Below, one piece after another: positions 7,948-15,945 of a stretch of 64,000 nucleotides of DNA. Position 1 is the first letter of the stretch. Every line of letters starts with the position of its first letter. The position numbers and the translations under genes were made by a program. The notes under the pieces are model-generated. The model was given only the letters and a program-made list of their open reading frames with translations. It ran no database searches and was not told the DNA's origin. The DNA lies in assembly GCA_045127595.1 (NCBI GenBank), contig JBGVQS010000028.1:62001-126000 (forward strand), written 5' to 3'. The DNA comes from Scatosoma sp045127595 (GTDB lineage: Bacteria; Bacillota; Clostridia; Christensenellales; Borkfalkiaceae).

Positions 7948-8214
7948 ATGATAATGGAAAAGCTTATAGAAAAATTATTCAACTTGCATAACAAAATGGA
8001 AGAAATTTCATTTCCTGAACATGATAAAGAAGAAATGAATAGGGAAATCCAGTTATATGATTTTCTATATGAGAGTATGTCAGAGCAAAATCATGCATTA
8101 TTTTTAGAATACATTAGAATTAGAGAGCGGCGGCAAGCTCAAGATGTACAAGTTGCATACGAACAAGGATTTAAAACGGCGATAAAATTGATTTTTGAAG
8201 CATTAAAAGAATAA
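7948..8214 (+). CDS. Small acidic protein of unknown function, XRE-linked
   Basis: An 88-residue, highly charged, predicted all-helical soluble protein with no cysteines or membrane segments. It resembles short proteins often found next to XRE regulators in Clostridia (DUF6809-like, from memory, uncertain). The promoter is fully covered by the candidate operator of the divergent XRE gene, so expression should occur only on derepression. The stop codon lies inside the second 36-bp repeat and the terminator follows at once. Start ATG at 7948 follows AAGG; an internal ATG at 7954 is possible. Function is unknown; a toxin-antitoxin-like or element-maintenance role is conceivable from the layout only. 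Confidence 0.7.
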   Translation: MIMEKLIEKLFNLHNKMEEISFPEHDKEEMNREIQLYDFLYESMSEQNHALFLEYIRIRERRQAQDVQVAYEQGFKTAIKLIFEALKE

Positions 8215-8238
8215 GGCAGGGAGTTTTCCCTGCCTTTT
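8203..8238 (+). repeat. 36-bp direct repeat, copy 2 (contains a terminator)
   Basis: Identical to 7605-7640. It covers the last codons of the 88-residue gene and an intrinsic terminator (GGCAGGGA/TCCCTGCC then TTTTTT). Because it lies between convergent genes it may also slow transcription entering from the CDF gene. Confidence 0.9.
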
Positions 8239-8250
8239 TTGCGGTTTAAT

Positions 8251-9417
8251 TTATATAAAAGGGTGTTCGGCGTTGATGACGCAAAAGCAATTCGGTTTTT
8301 GCTCGGTAATGCGTTTTTCCACTTCTTTCGCCGCTTCTTTCGTCGGCATTTTACAATCGCTCGGGATAACCAAATCAAAGATTAAATTTACGTTCGTTTC
8401 GCCCATGGTCATGCGGAAATCGTGAATGGTAAAGCTTGGATTGACGGCAAGCGCGGCGTTTTTTGCTACCGCGTGCAGTTCGTTGACGAGCGGATCGTTC
8501 ATCACAAGCGGATCAAGATGCACCGTTACGATACAGCCAAATTTCTCGTGCATATCCCGTTCGAGTTTATCCACTTCTTCATGCGCGATATTGATGTCGG
8601 AATCGGACGGTACTTCCGCATGGAAAGAAACGATTTGCCTGCCAGGGCCGTAATCGTGGACCATTACGTCGTGAATTCCGACGACTTTGGGATAATTTTT
8701 ACAAAATTCATGAATATTTTTAATAAAGTCGGGGTCGGGGGTAGATCCAAGCAATAAATCGATGGTCTCTTTCATGGCTTTGCCGCCCGTGAAAATGATA
8801 AAGCACGCAACGAGAAGCCCTGCCCAGCCGTCTACCGCAACCCCTGCAAACCGCGCAATCAGTGCGGAAATCAAAACGAGAGAGGTTGCCACGCAGTCGC
8901 AAAGACTGTCTGCGGCGGAAGCTTTGATAGCGGAAGAAGAAATGGTTTTTCCGATTTTGCGATAGAAGAAAAACAACCAAATTTTGACGAGAATCGCTCC
9001 GCTCAAAATGCCAAGGGTTACGTTGCCCACGTCGGGGCGCGAGGGGGAAGAGATTTTTCCGATGGAAGATTTCAACAGCTCCACGCCGACGAAAATAATC
9101 AGTATATCGACGATAAAGCCTGCGATATATTCGATTCTGCCGTGCCCTAACGGGTGTTCTTTGTCTACGGGCTTATTGGAAAGCCGAAAGCCGATCAGCG
9201 TAACGACGGAAGAACCTGCGTCCGAAATGTTGTTAAAAGCGTCCGCAATAATCGCGACAGACGCGGAAATGATGCCGAGCACCAGCTTTCCGACAAACAG
9301 CAAAAGATTGGCAAGAATACCGCAAACGCCTGCCAAAGAAGCGTATTTGCTGCGTACGGCAGGTTTGGAAACGTCTTTATTTTTACCGACAAAAACGCGA
9401 ATGAGAAAATCCGTCAT
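8251..9417 (-). CDS. Cation diffusion facilitator (CDF) metal exporter, MntE-like
   Basis: A 388-residue inner-membrane antiporter with six membrane segments followed by the cytoplasmic CDF dimerisation domain (from about residue 205, with HDVMVHDYGPG and VHLDPL). The transport-site residues appear as NNISD in TM2 and DSLCD in TM5, an Asn-Asp/Asp-Asp set that I recall as characteristic of manganese-type CDF proteins rather than the His-Asp set of zinc exporters. The C-terminal tail has an extra about 80 residues with HDFRMTMGETNVNL. The divergent gene is under a manganese riboswitch, which supports Mn2+ as the substrate. Metal choice is inferred; zinc, iron or cobalt remain possible. Confidence 0.9.
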   Translation of the reverse strand: MTDFLIRVFVGKNKDVSKPAVRSKYASLAGVCGILANLLLFVGKLVLGIISASVAIIADAFNNISDAGSSVVTLIGFRLSNKPVDKEHPLGHGRIEYIAGFIVDILIIFVGVELLKSSIGKISSPSRPDVGNVTLGILSGAILVKIWLFFFYRKIGKTISSSAIKASAADSLCDCVATSLVLISALIARFAGVAVDGWAGLLVACFIIFTGGKAMKETIDLLLGSTPDPDFIKNIHEFCKNYPKVVGIHDVMVHDYGPGRQIVSFHAEVPSDSDINIAHEEVDKLERDMHEKFGCIVTVHLDPLVMNDPLVNELHAVAKNAALAVNPSFTIHDFRMTMGETNVNLIFDLVIPSDCKMPTKEAAKEVEKRITEQKPNCFCVINAEHPFI

Positions 9418-9449
9418 AAAAGCCCCTTGTTTCTAAATGGAATACCTTT

Positions 9450-9478
9450 ATTATATGCAGATAAGCAAATTTTGTCAA
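9450..9478 (-). promoter_or_regulatory. Promoter of the CDF exporter
   Basis: On the minus strand TTGACA (9478-9473), 17-base spacer and TATAAT (9455-9450). Confidence 0.8.
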
Positions 9479-9516
9479 TCAAAAAGAACAAAAGCGGAAA
9501 ATATCCTTAAAAAGGA

Positions 9517-9546
9517 TTGACAAATGTGAAAAACTTGTGATAGAAT
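9517..9546 (+). promoter_or_regulatory. Promoter of the riboswitch-controlled exchanger
   Basis: TTGACA (9517-9522), 18-base spacer, TAGAAT (9541-9546). Transcription would begin just before the riboswitch. Confidence 0.75.
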
Positions 9547-9552
9547 ACAAGA

Positions 9553-9651
9553 GTCGTAAGGGAGTAGTCGGCTTTCATACTTTGAAAGCGGTTATATCTA
9601 CAACACGGAGCGGATGCGCTCAAGGTATAACGGTAAATGACAAGACTTATG
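9553..9651 (+). ncRNA. yybP-ykoY (manganese) riboswitch aptamer
   Basis: The hallmark 5' loop AAGGGAGTAG (9558-9567) and 3' CAAGAC (9641-9646) of the yybP-ykoY class are present. P1 is CGTAAG (9555-9560) with CTTATG (9646-9651). P2 is GCTTTCA/TGAAAGC with a five-base loop. A third arm pairs GTTATA with TATAAC and carries an internal GAGCG/CGCTC hairpin. This class senses Mn2+ and usually controls Mn2+ or Ca2+ exporters, which agrees with the CaCA exchanger downstream. The arrangement predicts an ON switch: metal-stabilised P1 removes the left arm of the terminator. Confidence 0.85.
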
Positions 9652-9704
9652 CGCAAATATCCCCATACGGGGGTAGATTTTGCGTAGAAGTCTTTCTTTT
9701 TTTG
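9641..9704 (+). terminator. Riboswitch expression platform terminator
   Basis: A long hairpin has arms AAGACTT (9642-9648) with AAGTCTT (9688-9694), GCAAA with TTTGC and CCCC with GGGG, followed by a T-rich run to 9703. Its left arm uses the same bases as the 3' side of P1, so aptamer folding and termination exclude each other. Confidence 0.8.
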
Positions 9705-9731
9705 TAATAAAAAACTTACAGGAGAAGTTTT

Positions 9732-10733
9732 ATGGATATTTTTGTGGCAATCATATTTCTTGTGGTTGGGTTTGTCATGCTTGTCAAGGGAGCGGATTGG
9801 TTCGTTGACGGCGCGGCGGGCGTTGCGGGGAAACTGCGTATTCCCGCGCTCGTAATCGGTTTAACCGTCGTAGCGTTTGGGACAAGCGCGCCCGAATTGG
9901 CTGTTTCTATTTCTTCGGCGGTGAAAAAGGACGTAGGAATTGCAATCGGGAACGTTATCGGTAGTAATATTACGAATATCTTATTGATTTTAGGGCTTTC
10001 TGCCTTATTTACTGCGCTGCCTGTACAAAAGGAATCCCGTTTGGTGGATTTCCCCGTGCTTGTTGCCGCTTCAGGAATTTTGGTTTTGTTTGGTGCGTTT
10101 GATAACGAGATTGGGCGTTTGGAAGGCGGCGTTATGGTCGGGTTGCTGATTGCCTATACCGCATTTTTGATTATCAACGCGTTAAAACATAGAAATGACG
10201 CACCCATGGTCGAGTTGAATAATCACGAGGTCGTTGGCGAGGAAGAAAAAAAGAGCGGTTTTTCCGCTTGGTATGAAAAGATGAAAGCGAACACGTGGTT
10301 TTTGCTTGTGATTCTTGTCGTAGGCTTGGGGATTGTCGTAGGAGGCGCGCAGCTTGCGGTGAACGGGGCAACGACGATTGCGGAAGAACTGGGTATTAGT
10401 TCAAGAATTATCGGATTGACGGTTGTGGCAATCGGGACTTCTTTACCCGAGTTAATCACGTCTGTTATGGCGGCAAGAAAAGGGGAAACGGATATTGCAG
10501 TCGGTAATATTGTCGGGAGTAACATTTTTAACATATTGATGGTAGCAGGGGTTTCGGCGGTGATTACTCCGTTGCCGTTTGCACAGTCGTTTGCAATCGA
10601 CGGATGTATTGCGCTTGGTGCGGCGTTGTTGCTTTGCGTATTTGGATATATCAAAAATCATAAAGTCGGCCGCGTAGGCGGTATCTTGATGCTGTTGGGA
10701 TTTGTCGGATATTACGTCTATTTATTTATATAA
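9732..10733 (+). CDS. CaCA-family Na+(H+)/Ca2+ exchanger (YrbG-like)
   Basis: A 333-residue membrane protein of about ten helices built from two homologous halves. Each half carries the alpha-repeat: GTSAPELAVSI with GNVIGSNITNILLILG in the first, GTSLPELITSV with GNIVGSNIFNILMVAG in the second. The acidic residue in each PEL motif binds the cation. A charged cytoplasmic loop lies near residues 150-185. The family exports Ca2+ and in some bacteria Mn2+ in exchange for Na+ or H+. Control by a Mn2+-type riboswitch and the divergent CDF exporter point to a manganese-efflux role here. Confidence 0.93.
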   Translation: MDIFVAIIFLVVGFVMLVKGADWFVDGAAGVAGKLRIPALVIGLTVVAFGTSAPELAVSISSAVKKDVGIAIGNVIGSNITNILLILGLSALFTALPVQKESRLVDFPVLVAASGILVLFGAFDNEIGRLEGGVMVGLLIAYTAFLIINALKHRNDAPMVELNNHEVVGEEEKKSGFSAWYEKMKANTWFLLVILVVGLGIVVGGAQLAVNGATTIAEELGISSRIIGLTVVAIGTSLPELITSVMAARKGETDIAVGNIVGSNIFNILMVAGVSAVITPLPFAQSFAIDGCIALGAALLLCVFGYIKNHKVGRVGGILMLLGFVGYYVYLFI

Positions 10734-10768
10734 AAATCAAAATTTTCTCAAAAACGGTGCAAAAACGC

Positions 10769-10797
10769 TTGCCAAGGAGAGGAAAATCGTATATAAT
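10769..10797 (+). promoter_or_regulatory. Promoter of rplS
   Basis: TTGCCA (10769-10774), 17-base spacer and TATAAT (10792-10797). Confidence 0.75.
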
Positions 10798-10807
10798 AGG
10801 CGTTGAC

Positions 10808-10872
10808 TTCGAGCGTTCCGCTGCCTTTTTGGGCGTGGTGAGGAATCACGCAGCGGGTTATGAACGTTTCGT
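10808..10872 (+). ncRNA. Structured leader of ribosomal protein L19 gene
   Basis: The 5' UTR folds into one nested element: CGTTC (10814-10818) with GAACG (10862-10866), CCGCTGC (10818-10824) with GCAGCGG (10850-10856), and an inner CGTG/CACG hairpin. Bacillota often carry an autoregulatory L19 leader; the placement fits, but I cannot confirm that this fold belongs to the described class. Confidence 0.55.
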
Positions 10873-10895
10873 AAATAACGGAGGTAAAGTCTAAA

Positions 10896-11240
10896 ATGAA
10901 AGGAATCATCGAAGCGATCAATGCTGAAAGCCTGAAAGCTGAAGTTCCTGCATTCGAAGTAGGCGACACGATCAAGGTTGGCTACAAGATTATCGAAGGC
11001 GGCAAGGAAAGAATTCAGAATTTCGAAGGCGTAGTTATCGCAAAGAAAAACGGCGGCATTTCCGAAACCTTCACCGTTCGTCATATTTCGTACGGCGTAG
11101 GCGTGGAAAAGACCTATCCTCTTCATTCCCCGAAGATTGCAAGCATCACGGTTGTAAGACGCGGTAAGGTTAGAAGAGCGAAGCTGTATTATTTGCGTGA
11201 ACGTACCGGTAAAGCGGCTAAAGTTAAAGAAAAAATTTAA
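10896..11240 (+). CDS. rplS: Ribosomal protein L19
   Basis: A 114-residue 50S subunit protein located at the 30S-50S interface. Diagnostic segments are FEVGDTIKVGYKI, ERIQNFEGVVIA, FTVRHISYGVGVEKTYPLHSP and VRRGKVRRAKLYYLRER. Length is normal. The ribosome binding site is GGAGG. In many bacteria rplS follows trmD and rimM; here it stands alone with its own promoter and structured leader, so it is likely regulated by its own product. Confidence 0.98.
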   Translation: MKGIIEAINAESLKAEVPAFEVGDTIKVGYKIIEGGKERIQNFEGVVIAKKNGGISETFTVRHISYGVGVEKTYPLHSPKIASITVVRRGKVRRAKLYYLRERTGKAAKVKEKI

Positions 11241-11264
11241 GTTCGGGAATACACCGAAGAAGAT

Positions 11265-11302
11265 AAGTTCGCCCAAAGTCAAAGGCGGACTTATTTTTTT
11301 TG
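11265..11302 (+). terminator. Terminator of rplS
   Basis: AAGTTCGCC pairs with GGCGGACTT (one T-G wobble) around a 10-base loop and is followed by a T run. Confidence 0.85.
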
Positions 11303-11322
11303 CAAATAAGGGTAAAATTCGG

Positions 11323-11351
11323 TTTACTTTTTCGGCGTTTTGGGGTACAAT
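11323..11351 (+). promoter_or_regulatory. Promoter of the GT39-like gene
   Basis: TTTACT (11323-11328), 17-base spacer, TACAAT (11346-11351). The leader then carries an inverted repeat GGAAAACG (11377-11384) with CGTTTTCC (11406-11413) just before the ribosome binding site, a possible control hairpin. Confidence 0.6.
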
Positions 11352-11426
11352 AGGACAAGGTGAATATATAAGGTAAGGAAAACGTTCGTTTTTTATCGAA
11401 ATTACCGTTTTCCGACAAAGGAACTT

Positions 11427-13394
11427 ATGAAAAGATTTTTTGGTGTAATGAAAGACTTTTTCAAAAGCGTGAACGGCTTTATTTGGGCGTTCGTGCTGTT
11501 GTTCGTCGTATTCTTTTCGACGGGCTTGGCAACGCTTGGTACGACGGCAACGACGGGGGAAAGCGCAACGCTTGCCGCAGGTAAGGCCATGACGTTTAAC
11601 GTCAGTTCTTCCACTTCGGCAAAATTAGACAGCATTTATATCAACGTCGGCACGATCTACGTACAGCAAGGACAAACCGCGAAGGTAACGGTGAAATACT
11701 CCACGTCTGCGTCTTCCACAACGAGCTGGACGACCGTCGGCGGAGAACAAAAACTCGCGAACGTGTATTCCAACGCGCAAAACGCGGTCAGCGGTATCAA
11801 TTATAATTGGCATTGCGTTGCTAAGGGGCTTAATAAATCGGACGTAAAACGCGTTTCGATTTCTTCCGATCAACCGCTTGATTTAAACGAAATCGTATGC
11901 TTTGACGCTAAGGGCGAGAAAATGAATATCACCGCATATACGACGAATAGCGTTTATAAGAGCGGCGAAATTGAAAAAGCGTTCGACGCGCAGGGTTCGT
12001 TCTCGTCGAACAAATCGGCGTATTACAATCTTACGCAGGACGAAGCGTATTTCATGATCTCCGCGGATAACGTATTAAACGGCGATCAAGCGCCTTCCGA
12101 CGGCTACTTTATTATGGATAGGGATTACAACTTCCTTGCGACGGCATTTGTATCCGCTTCCGTTTCCATTTTTGGGGAGAGCGCATTTGCGTTGCGTTTC
12201 CCGTCTTTTATCGCGACGAGCTGCTTGCTCGTGTTCGTGTATTTGTTTGCACGCGCATTGACGAGAAGTGAAAAGTACGGCTTTATCATTGCATTGTTCG
12301 CGGCGCTTGGCGGAACGTTCTTGTCGGTAGGCAGAATGGGTACGCCCGTTGCCATCGTTGCAAGCGCGCTGATGGCGAGCCTTTATTTCATGTATAAATT
12401 CTTCTCGAAAGGGATTTTGTCCGCGCACGTTATCAAGGGCGGTTTGAACGTATTGTTCTCGGGCTTGTTCGCGGCGGTTGCGCTTTCGATCGACGCAACG
12501 GCGGTACTCCCCATTATCGGTATTTTGGTATTGTTCGGGTTCGGTATGCGCCGTCAGCACTTGGCGTATAAAGTTATGCTTGCCAAGACGGAGGGCATGG
12601 ACGAAAGCACGGTGAACGCCGCGGGAGAAACGGTCGTTGTCAATAAAGCGGCGAACAAAGCGAAAGCGGACTATGCGGCAAAAACGCGCGTTTGCTACGG
12701 CTTTGTAGCCCTTTCTTTGGTGGCGGTATTCGTATTCCTTTTGCTTGGCGCAATCGTTTGCTATTCCGCGTACGTGCGTTCGTATAACGCAAACGGCGTA
12801 AGCTTCTTAGAGGTCATTGTTCGCGGAGGTGTTTTGTCCATTCGTACAAGCAATATGACCTTGTACACGGCAGGGAACGCGGCGAGCGTATTCGCTTGGT
12901 TCTTGCCCATTCACGCTGCGACGGTATACGGCGGCGCGGGCGCGGGGAATTACCTTGCATGGAGCGTTTTGCCGAATATCCTTTTGGTTGTAGCTTGCTT
13001 TGCGGCATTCGTAGCGGTAACGGTCAAGGTAATCCTTGATTTTGTTAAGAAGAATTCGGATAAGGAAGCCCTTCGTCTTCGCAGAGCGTATATCATTTTG
13101 CTTGGCGGCATGGTAGCGGTAATGCTTGCGGCAATCGTTAGAAATTACGCAAACGTATCCTTGTCCATGCTTTTCTTTGTGCTCTATCTTTGCTTTATTC
13201 CGCTTGCAATGTCGGCGTATGCAAAGGGCAAGGCAAAGCTGGCGCTCAACATAGTATTCTGGTGCGTAGTCGCTTTGAGCGCAGTTATTTTCCTGCTCTC
13301 GATTCCGAGCGTATTTGGGTTCTCGGTTTCGTCGGGCGCGTCGAAAATGTTTACTTGGATGAGCCTTTCGGGGAATCCGTTTTTCAAAATTTAA
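11427..13394 (+). CDS. GT39-like integral membrane glycosyltransferase with inserted extracellular beta-domain
   Basis: A 655-residue protein with one N-terminal membrane helix (residues about 17-38), an extracytoplasmic region of about 165 residues, and then around ten further membrane helices. DEAYF at residues 205-209 is the acidic first-loop motif of the PMT/GT39 GT-C family, and the following MDRDYNFLATAFVSASVSIF with an ALRFPS run matches the conserved second segment. Such enzymes move a sugar from a polyprenyl phosphate carrier to an acceptor outside the membrane. Residues 40-165 look like a discoidin-type carbohydrate-binding sandwich (ending SISSDQPLDLNEIVCFD) placed between TM1 and the catalytic motif, where the family normally has only a few residues. 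Acceptor unknown. Confidence 0.75.
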   Translation: MKRFFGVMKDFFKSVNGFIWAFVLLFVVFFSTGLATLGTTATTGESATLAAGKAMTFNVSSSTSAKLDSIYINVGTIYVQQGQTAKVTVKYSTSASSTTSWTTVGGEQKLANVYSNAQNAVSGINYNWHCVAKGLNKSDVKRVSISSDQPLDLNEIVCFDAKGEKMNITAYTTNSVYKSGEIEKAFDAQGSFSSNKSAYYNLTQDEAYFMISADNVLNGDQAPSDGYFIMDRDYNFLATAFVSASVSIFGESAFALRFPSFIATSCLLVFVYLFARALTRSEKYGFIIALFAALGGTFLSVGRMGTPVAIVASALMASLYFMYKFFSKGILSAHVIKGGLNVLFSGLFAAVALSIDATAVLPIIGILVLFGFGMRRQHLAYKVMLAKTEGMDESTVNAAGETVVVNKAANKAKADYAAKTRVCYGFVALSLVAVFVFLLLGAIVCYSAYVRSYNANGVSFLEVIVRGGVLSIRTSNMTLYTAGNAASVFAWFLPIHAATVYGGAGAGNYLAWSVLPNILLVVACFAAFVAVTVKVILDFVKKNSDKEALRLRRAYIILLGGMVAVMLAAIVRNYANVSLSMLFFVLYLCFIPLAMSAYAKGKAKLALNIVFWCVVALSAVIFLLSIPSVFGFSVSSGASKMFTWMSLSGNPFFKI

Positions 13395-13404
13395 CGCATA
13401 AACC

Positions 13405-13442
13405 AACGAAGTCCGCGGAGCTTTCCTGCGGATTTCGTTTTC
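13405..13442 (+). terminator. Terminator after the GT39-like gene
   Basis: AACGAAGTCCGC pairs with GCGGATTTCGTT (12 pairs, one G-T) and is followed by TTTTCC. Confidence 0.75.
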
Positions 13443-13467
13443 CGTAATACGCAAAGGAGAAAGTGAT

Positions 13468-15000
13468 ATGATAGCAAAAGTCCAAAGCTATGCGCTGTCG
13501 GGGTTAGAGGGCGTACCCGTAACCGTGGAAGCGGACGTGTCCAAAGGCTTGCCTGCTTACGAAATGGTAGGTTTGCCCGACGCCGCCGTGAAGGAATCCC
13601 GCGAACGGGTAAGAAGCGCAATCAAAAACAGCGGTCTTGATTTTCCTTTGCATAAAATCACAGTCAACCTTGCGCCTGCCTACGTCAAAAAGGAAGGCTC
13701 GGCGTTCGACTTGCCCGTGGCGATCAGCTTATTGCTCGCGTATGGGGAATTGCAAGCGGACGCGAGCGGCTACGTCTTTTTAGGCGAGCTTGCGCTCAAC
13801 GGAGATCTCCGTCCCGTATCGGGGGTATTGCCTTCCATTATTTCCGCGCGCGACAAGGGCTTTACGAAATTTGTCGTGCCGATCGGAAACCAAAAGGAAG
13901 CGGGATATATCGACGGGGTAGAGGTATACGCCGCGCCGTCTTTGCGTGCGGTAGTCGATCATTTGTCGGGTTACGCGCCCTTGACCGCCGTTCCTATCGC
14001 GAGTTTTTCTATGGGAGAAAAGGACGGAAAGGAGAGTTCGTACGATCTTTCCTTTGTCAAGGGACAGGAAATTGCCAAACGCGCTTTGGAAGTAGCGGTT
14101 GCAGGCGGACATAATATTCTGTTCGTAGGGCCGCCGGGCAGCGGTAAAACCATGCTTGCAAGATCGTTGCCGTCCGTGTTGCCGGACATGAGCTTTGACG
14201 AAGCGTTAGAAATCACGAAAATTCACTCGGTTGCGGGAACGCTTGGCGAGGACGGGATTGTGAAAAAACGTCCGTTTAGAAGCCCTCATCACACAGCGAC
14301 GACCGTTTCCCTTTGCGGAGGCGGTACGAAGTCGGTACACCCCGGGGAAATCAGCTTGGCGCATGGCGGAGTATTGTTTTTGGACGAATTGCCCGAATAT
14401 AAACGTTCTTCGTTAGAGTCCTTGCGACAGCCGTTGGAAGACGGCGTGATCACCATTTCTAGGTCGGGGGGAACGGTAACCTATCCTGCGGCCTTTATGC
14501 TGTGTGCGAGTATGAACCCCTGTCCTTGCGGAAACTACGGGAGTGCGAAACGGCGTTGTACCTGTACGCCCAACGACATTCGTCGGTATCGGGCGCGCAT
14601 TTCAGGACCGCTTTTAGATAGAATTGATATTCAGGTAGAAGTGGACGGTGTGGAATATGACGATCTCGTTTCGGAAAAACGGGAAGAAAGCAGCGCAAAG
14701 GTCAAGGAGCGCGCCGACCGAGCAAGAAAAATTCAGCGGGAACGCTTTGAAGGGAGCTACGTAAAAACGAACGCGGAAATGGGCGCGAAGGAAACTTCGG
14801 CGTACTGCCGTTTGAACGAGGAATGCGAAGGGGTACTCCGCGAAGCTTTTCAAACGTTGCGGTTATCCGCGCGTGCGCGGTCGCGTATTTTAAAGGTGGC
14901 GCGCACCATTGCCGATTTAGAGCTTTCGGAAGACATCACCGCCGAGCATTTATACGAAGCGATTTCGTATAGAACGTACGGCGCGGACGATTCGGAATAA
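13468..15000 (+). CDS. comM: ComM/YifB family AAA+ Mg-chelatase-like ATPase
   Basis: A 510-residue cytoplasmic AAA+ ATPase. Residues 1-160 form the ribosomal-S5-like/Lon-like N-domain (VGLPDAAVKESRERVRSAI), followed by Walker A GPPGSGKTML near residue 223 and Walker B VLFLDELPEY near residue 312. The small cysteine-rich insert NPCPCGNYGSAKRRCTC is a family hallmark. ComM acts as a branch-migration helicase during natural transformation in Gram-negative bacteria. It is directly followed by dprA (10 bases), the usual pairing in Bacillota, which suggests a common role in handling incoming DNA. Confidence 0.95.
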   Translation: MIAKVQSYALSGLEGVPVTVEADVSKGLPAYEMVGLPDAAVKESRERVRSAIKNSGLDFPLHKITVNLAPAYVKKEGSAFDLPVAISLLLAYGELQADASGYVFLGELALNGDLRPVSGVLPSIISARDKGFTKFVVPIGNQKEAGYIDGVEVYAAPSLRAVVDHLSGYAPLTAVPIASFSMGEKDGKESSYDLSFVKGQEIAKRALEVAVAGGHNILFVGPPGSGKTMLARSLPSVLPDMSFDEALEITKIHSVAGTLGEDGIVKKRPFRSPHHTATTVSLCGGGTKSVHPGEISLAHGGVLFLDELPEYKRSSLESLRQPLEDGVITISRSGGTVTYPAAFMLCASMNPCPCGNYGSAKRRCTCTPNDIRRYRARISGPLLDRIDIQVEVDGVEYDDLVSEKREESSAKVKERADRARKIQRERFEGSYVKTNAEMGAKETSAYCRLNEECEGVLREAFQTLRLSARARSRILKVARTIADLELSEDITAEHLYEAISYRTYGADDSE

Positions 15001-15010
15001 GGAGTAAGTT

Positions 15011-15865
15011 TTGGATTTATCAAAGGCGGTTACAATCGAATACGGTTCAGCGGCATATCCAACGGAATGGTTGGGGATTTCCGACGCGCCGAAAACGTTG
15101 TACGCATTTGGGAACGTTGCTTTGTTGCAAGAACGGAAGTTTTGCATTGTCGGTTCGCGCAGGACGCCACAAACGGCGTTAAAGACGGGCGCAAAGATCT
15201 CAAAGGCGCTTTCCCGCGCTTTCGTTGTCGTCAGCGGCACGGCGGACGGGGGAGATATGGCGGCGATCGAAGGCGCGCTTGCAGGGAGCGGCAAAATCAT
15301 TTGTATGCTCGCAGGCGGTTTTTCCACTTTGCCCCAAGCAAACGTTGGGGTGTTGCAGGAAGTCGCGAAAAGGGGGCTGTTGCTTTCTCCCTATCCGCAT
15401 GAAACGTCGGTTCGGACTTTTTCCTATGAATATAGGAACAAATTGCTGGCGGCGTTATGCGACGGAGTGTTGGTGCTTGGCGCGGCGGAAAAAAGCGGCG
15501 CGCTGATCACGGCGAAATACGCGAAAAAATACGGCAAAAAGGTTTTCGCTTTGCCCTATGCGCCGGGTGCGGCGGCAGGGGTAGGCTGTAACGCCTTGAT
15601 CAAGGACGGCGGATTTTTGACGGAGAGCGAAGGGGACGTTTTGGAAGGCTTCGGTATCGAGCTTTTGAACGAGCCTGCCGCGGTTACACTCACTGCCGAC
15701 GAAGAAAAAATGCACGCTGCCTTGCGGGAATTATCCGAGGGGCACGTCAACGAGCTGTCGGCAAAATCGGGGATTCCTGCCTTTAAAGCAAGGGCGGTGC
15801 TGTCCGCTTTGGAAGTGAAAGGGCTTGCCGTTTCTTTGGGCGGCAATCGCTATGCGGCGGTATAA
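15011..15865 (+). CDS. dprA: DNA-processing protein DprA (Smf)
   Basis: A 284-residue protein that protects incoming single-stranded DNA and loads RecA during recombination. The Rossmann-like core starts with CIVGSRRTP at about residue 44 and includes VVSGTADGGDMAAIEGAL, AGGFSTLPQANVGVL and the basic YRNKLLAALCDGVLVL. A winged-helix domain (residues about 235-284) ends the protein. It lacks the N-terminal SAM-like domain of longer DprA proteins (about 360 residues). In place of the usual SGxAxGID it reads SGTADGGD, a variant in the nucleotide-loop region. The start codon is TTG at 15011, 10 bases after comM. Confidence 0.93.
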   Translation: MDLSKAVTIEYGSAAYPTEWLGISDAPKTLYAFGNVALLQERKFCIVGSRRTPQTALKTGAKISKALSRAFVVVSGTADGGDMAAIEGALAGSGKIICMLAGGFSTLPQANVGVLQEVAKRGLLLSPYPHETSVRTFSYEYRNKLLAALCDGVLVLGAAEKSGALITAKYAKKYGKKVFALPYAPGAAAGVGCNALIKDGGFLTESEGDVLEGFGIELLNEPAAVTLTADEEKMHAALRELSEGHVNELSAKSGIPAFKARAVLSALEVKGLAVSLGGNRYAAV

Positions 15866-15945
15866 AAACAAAAAGCCGTATAAAATACGCTTTTGCGGCG
15901 TATAACAATCAATACAGTAAAAAATTTATTTAGTAGGAAGATAGA

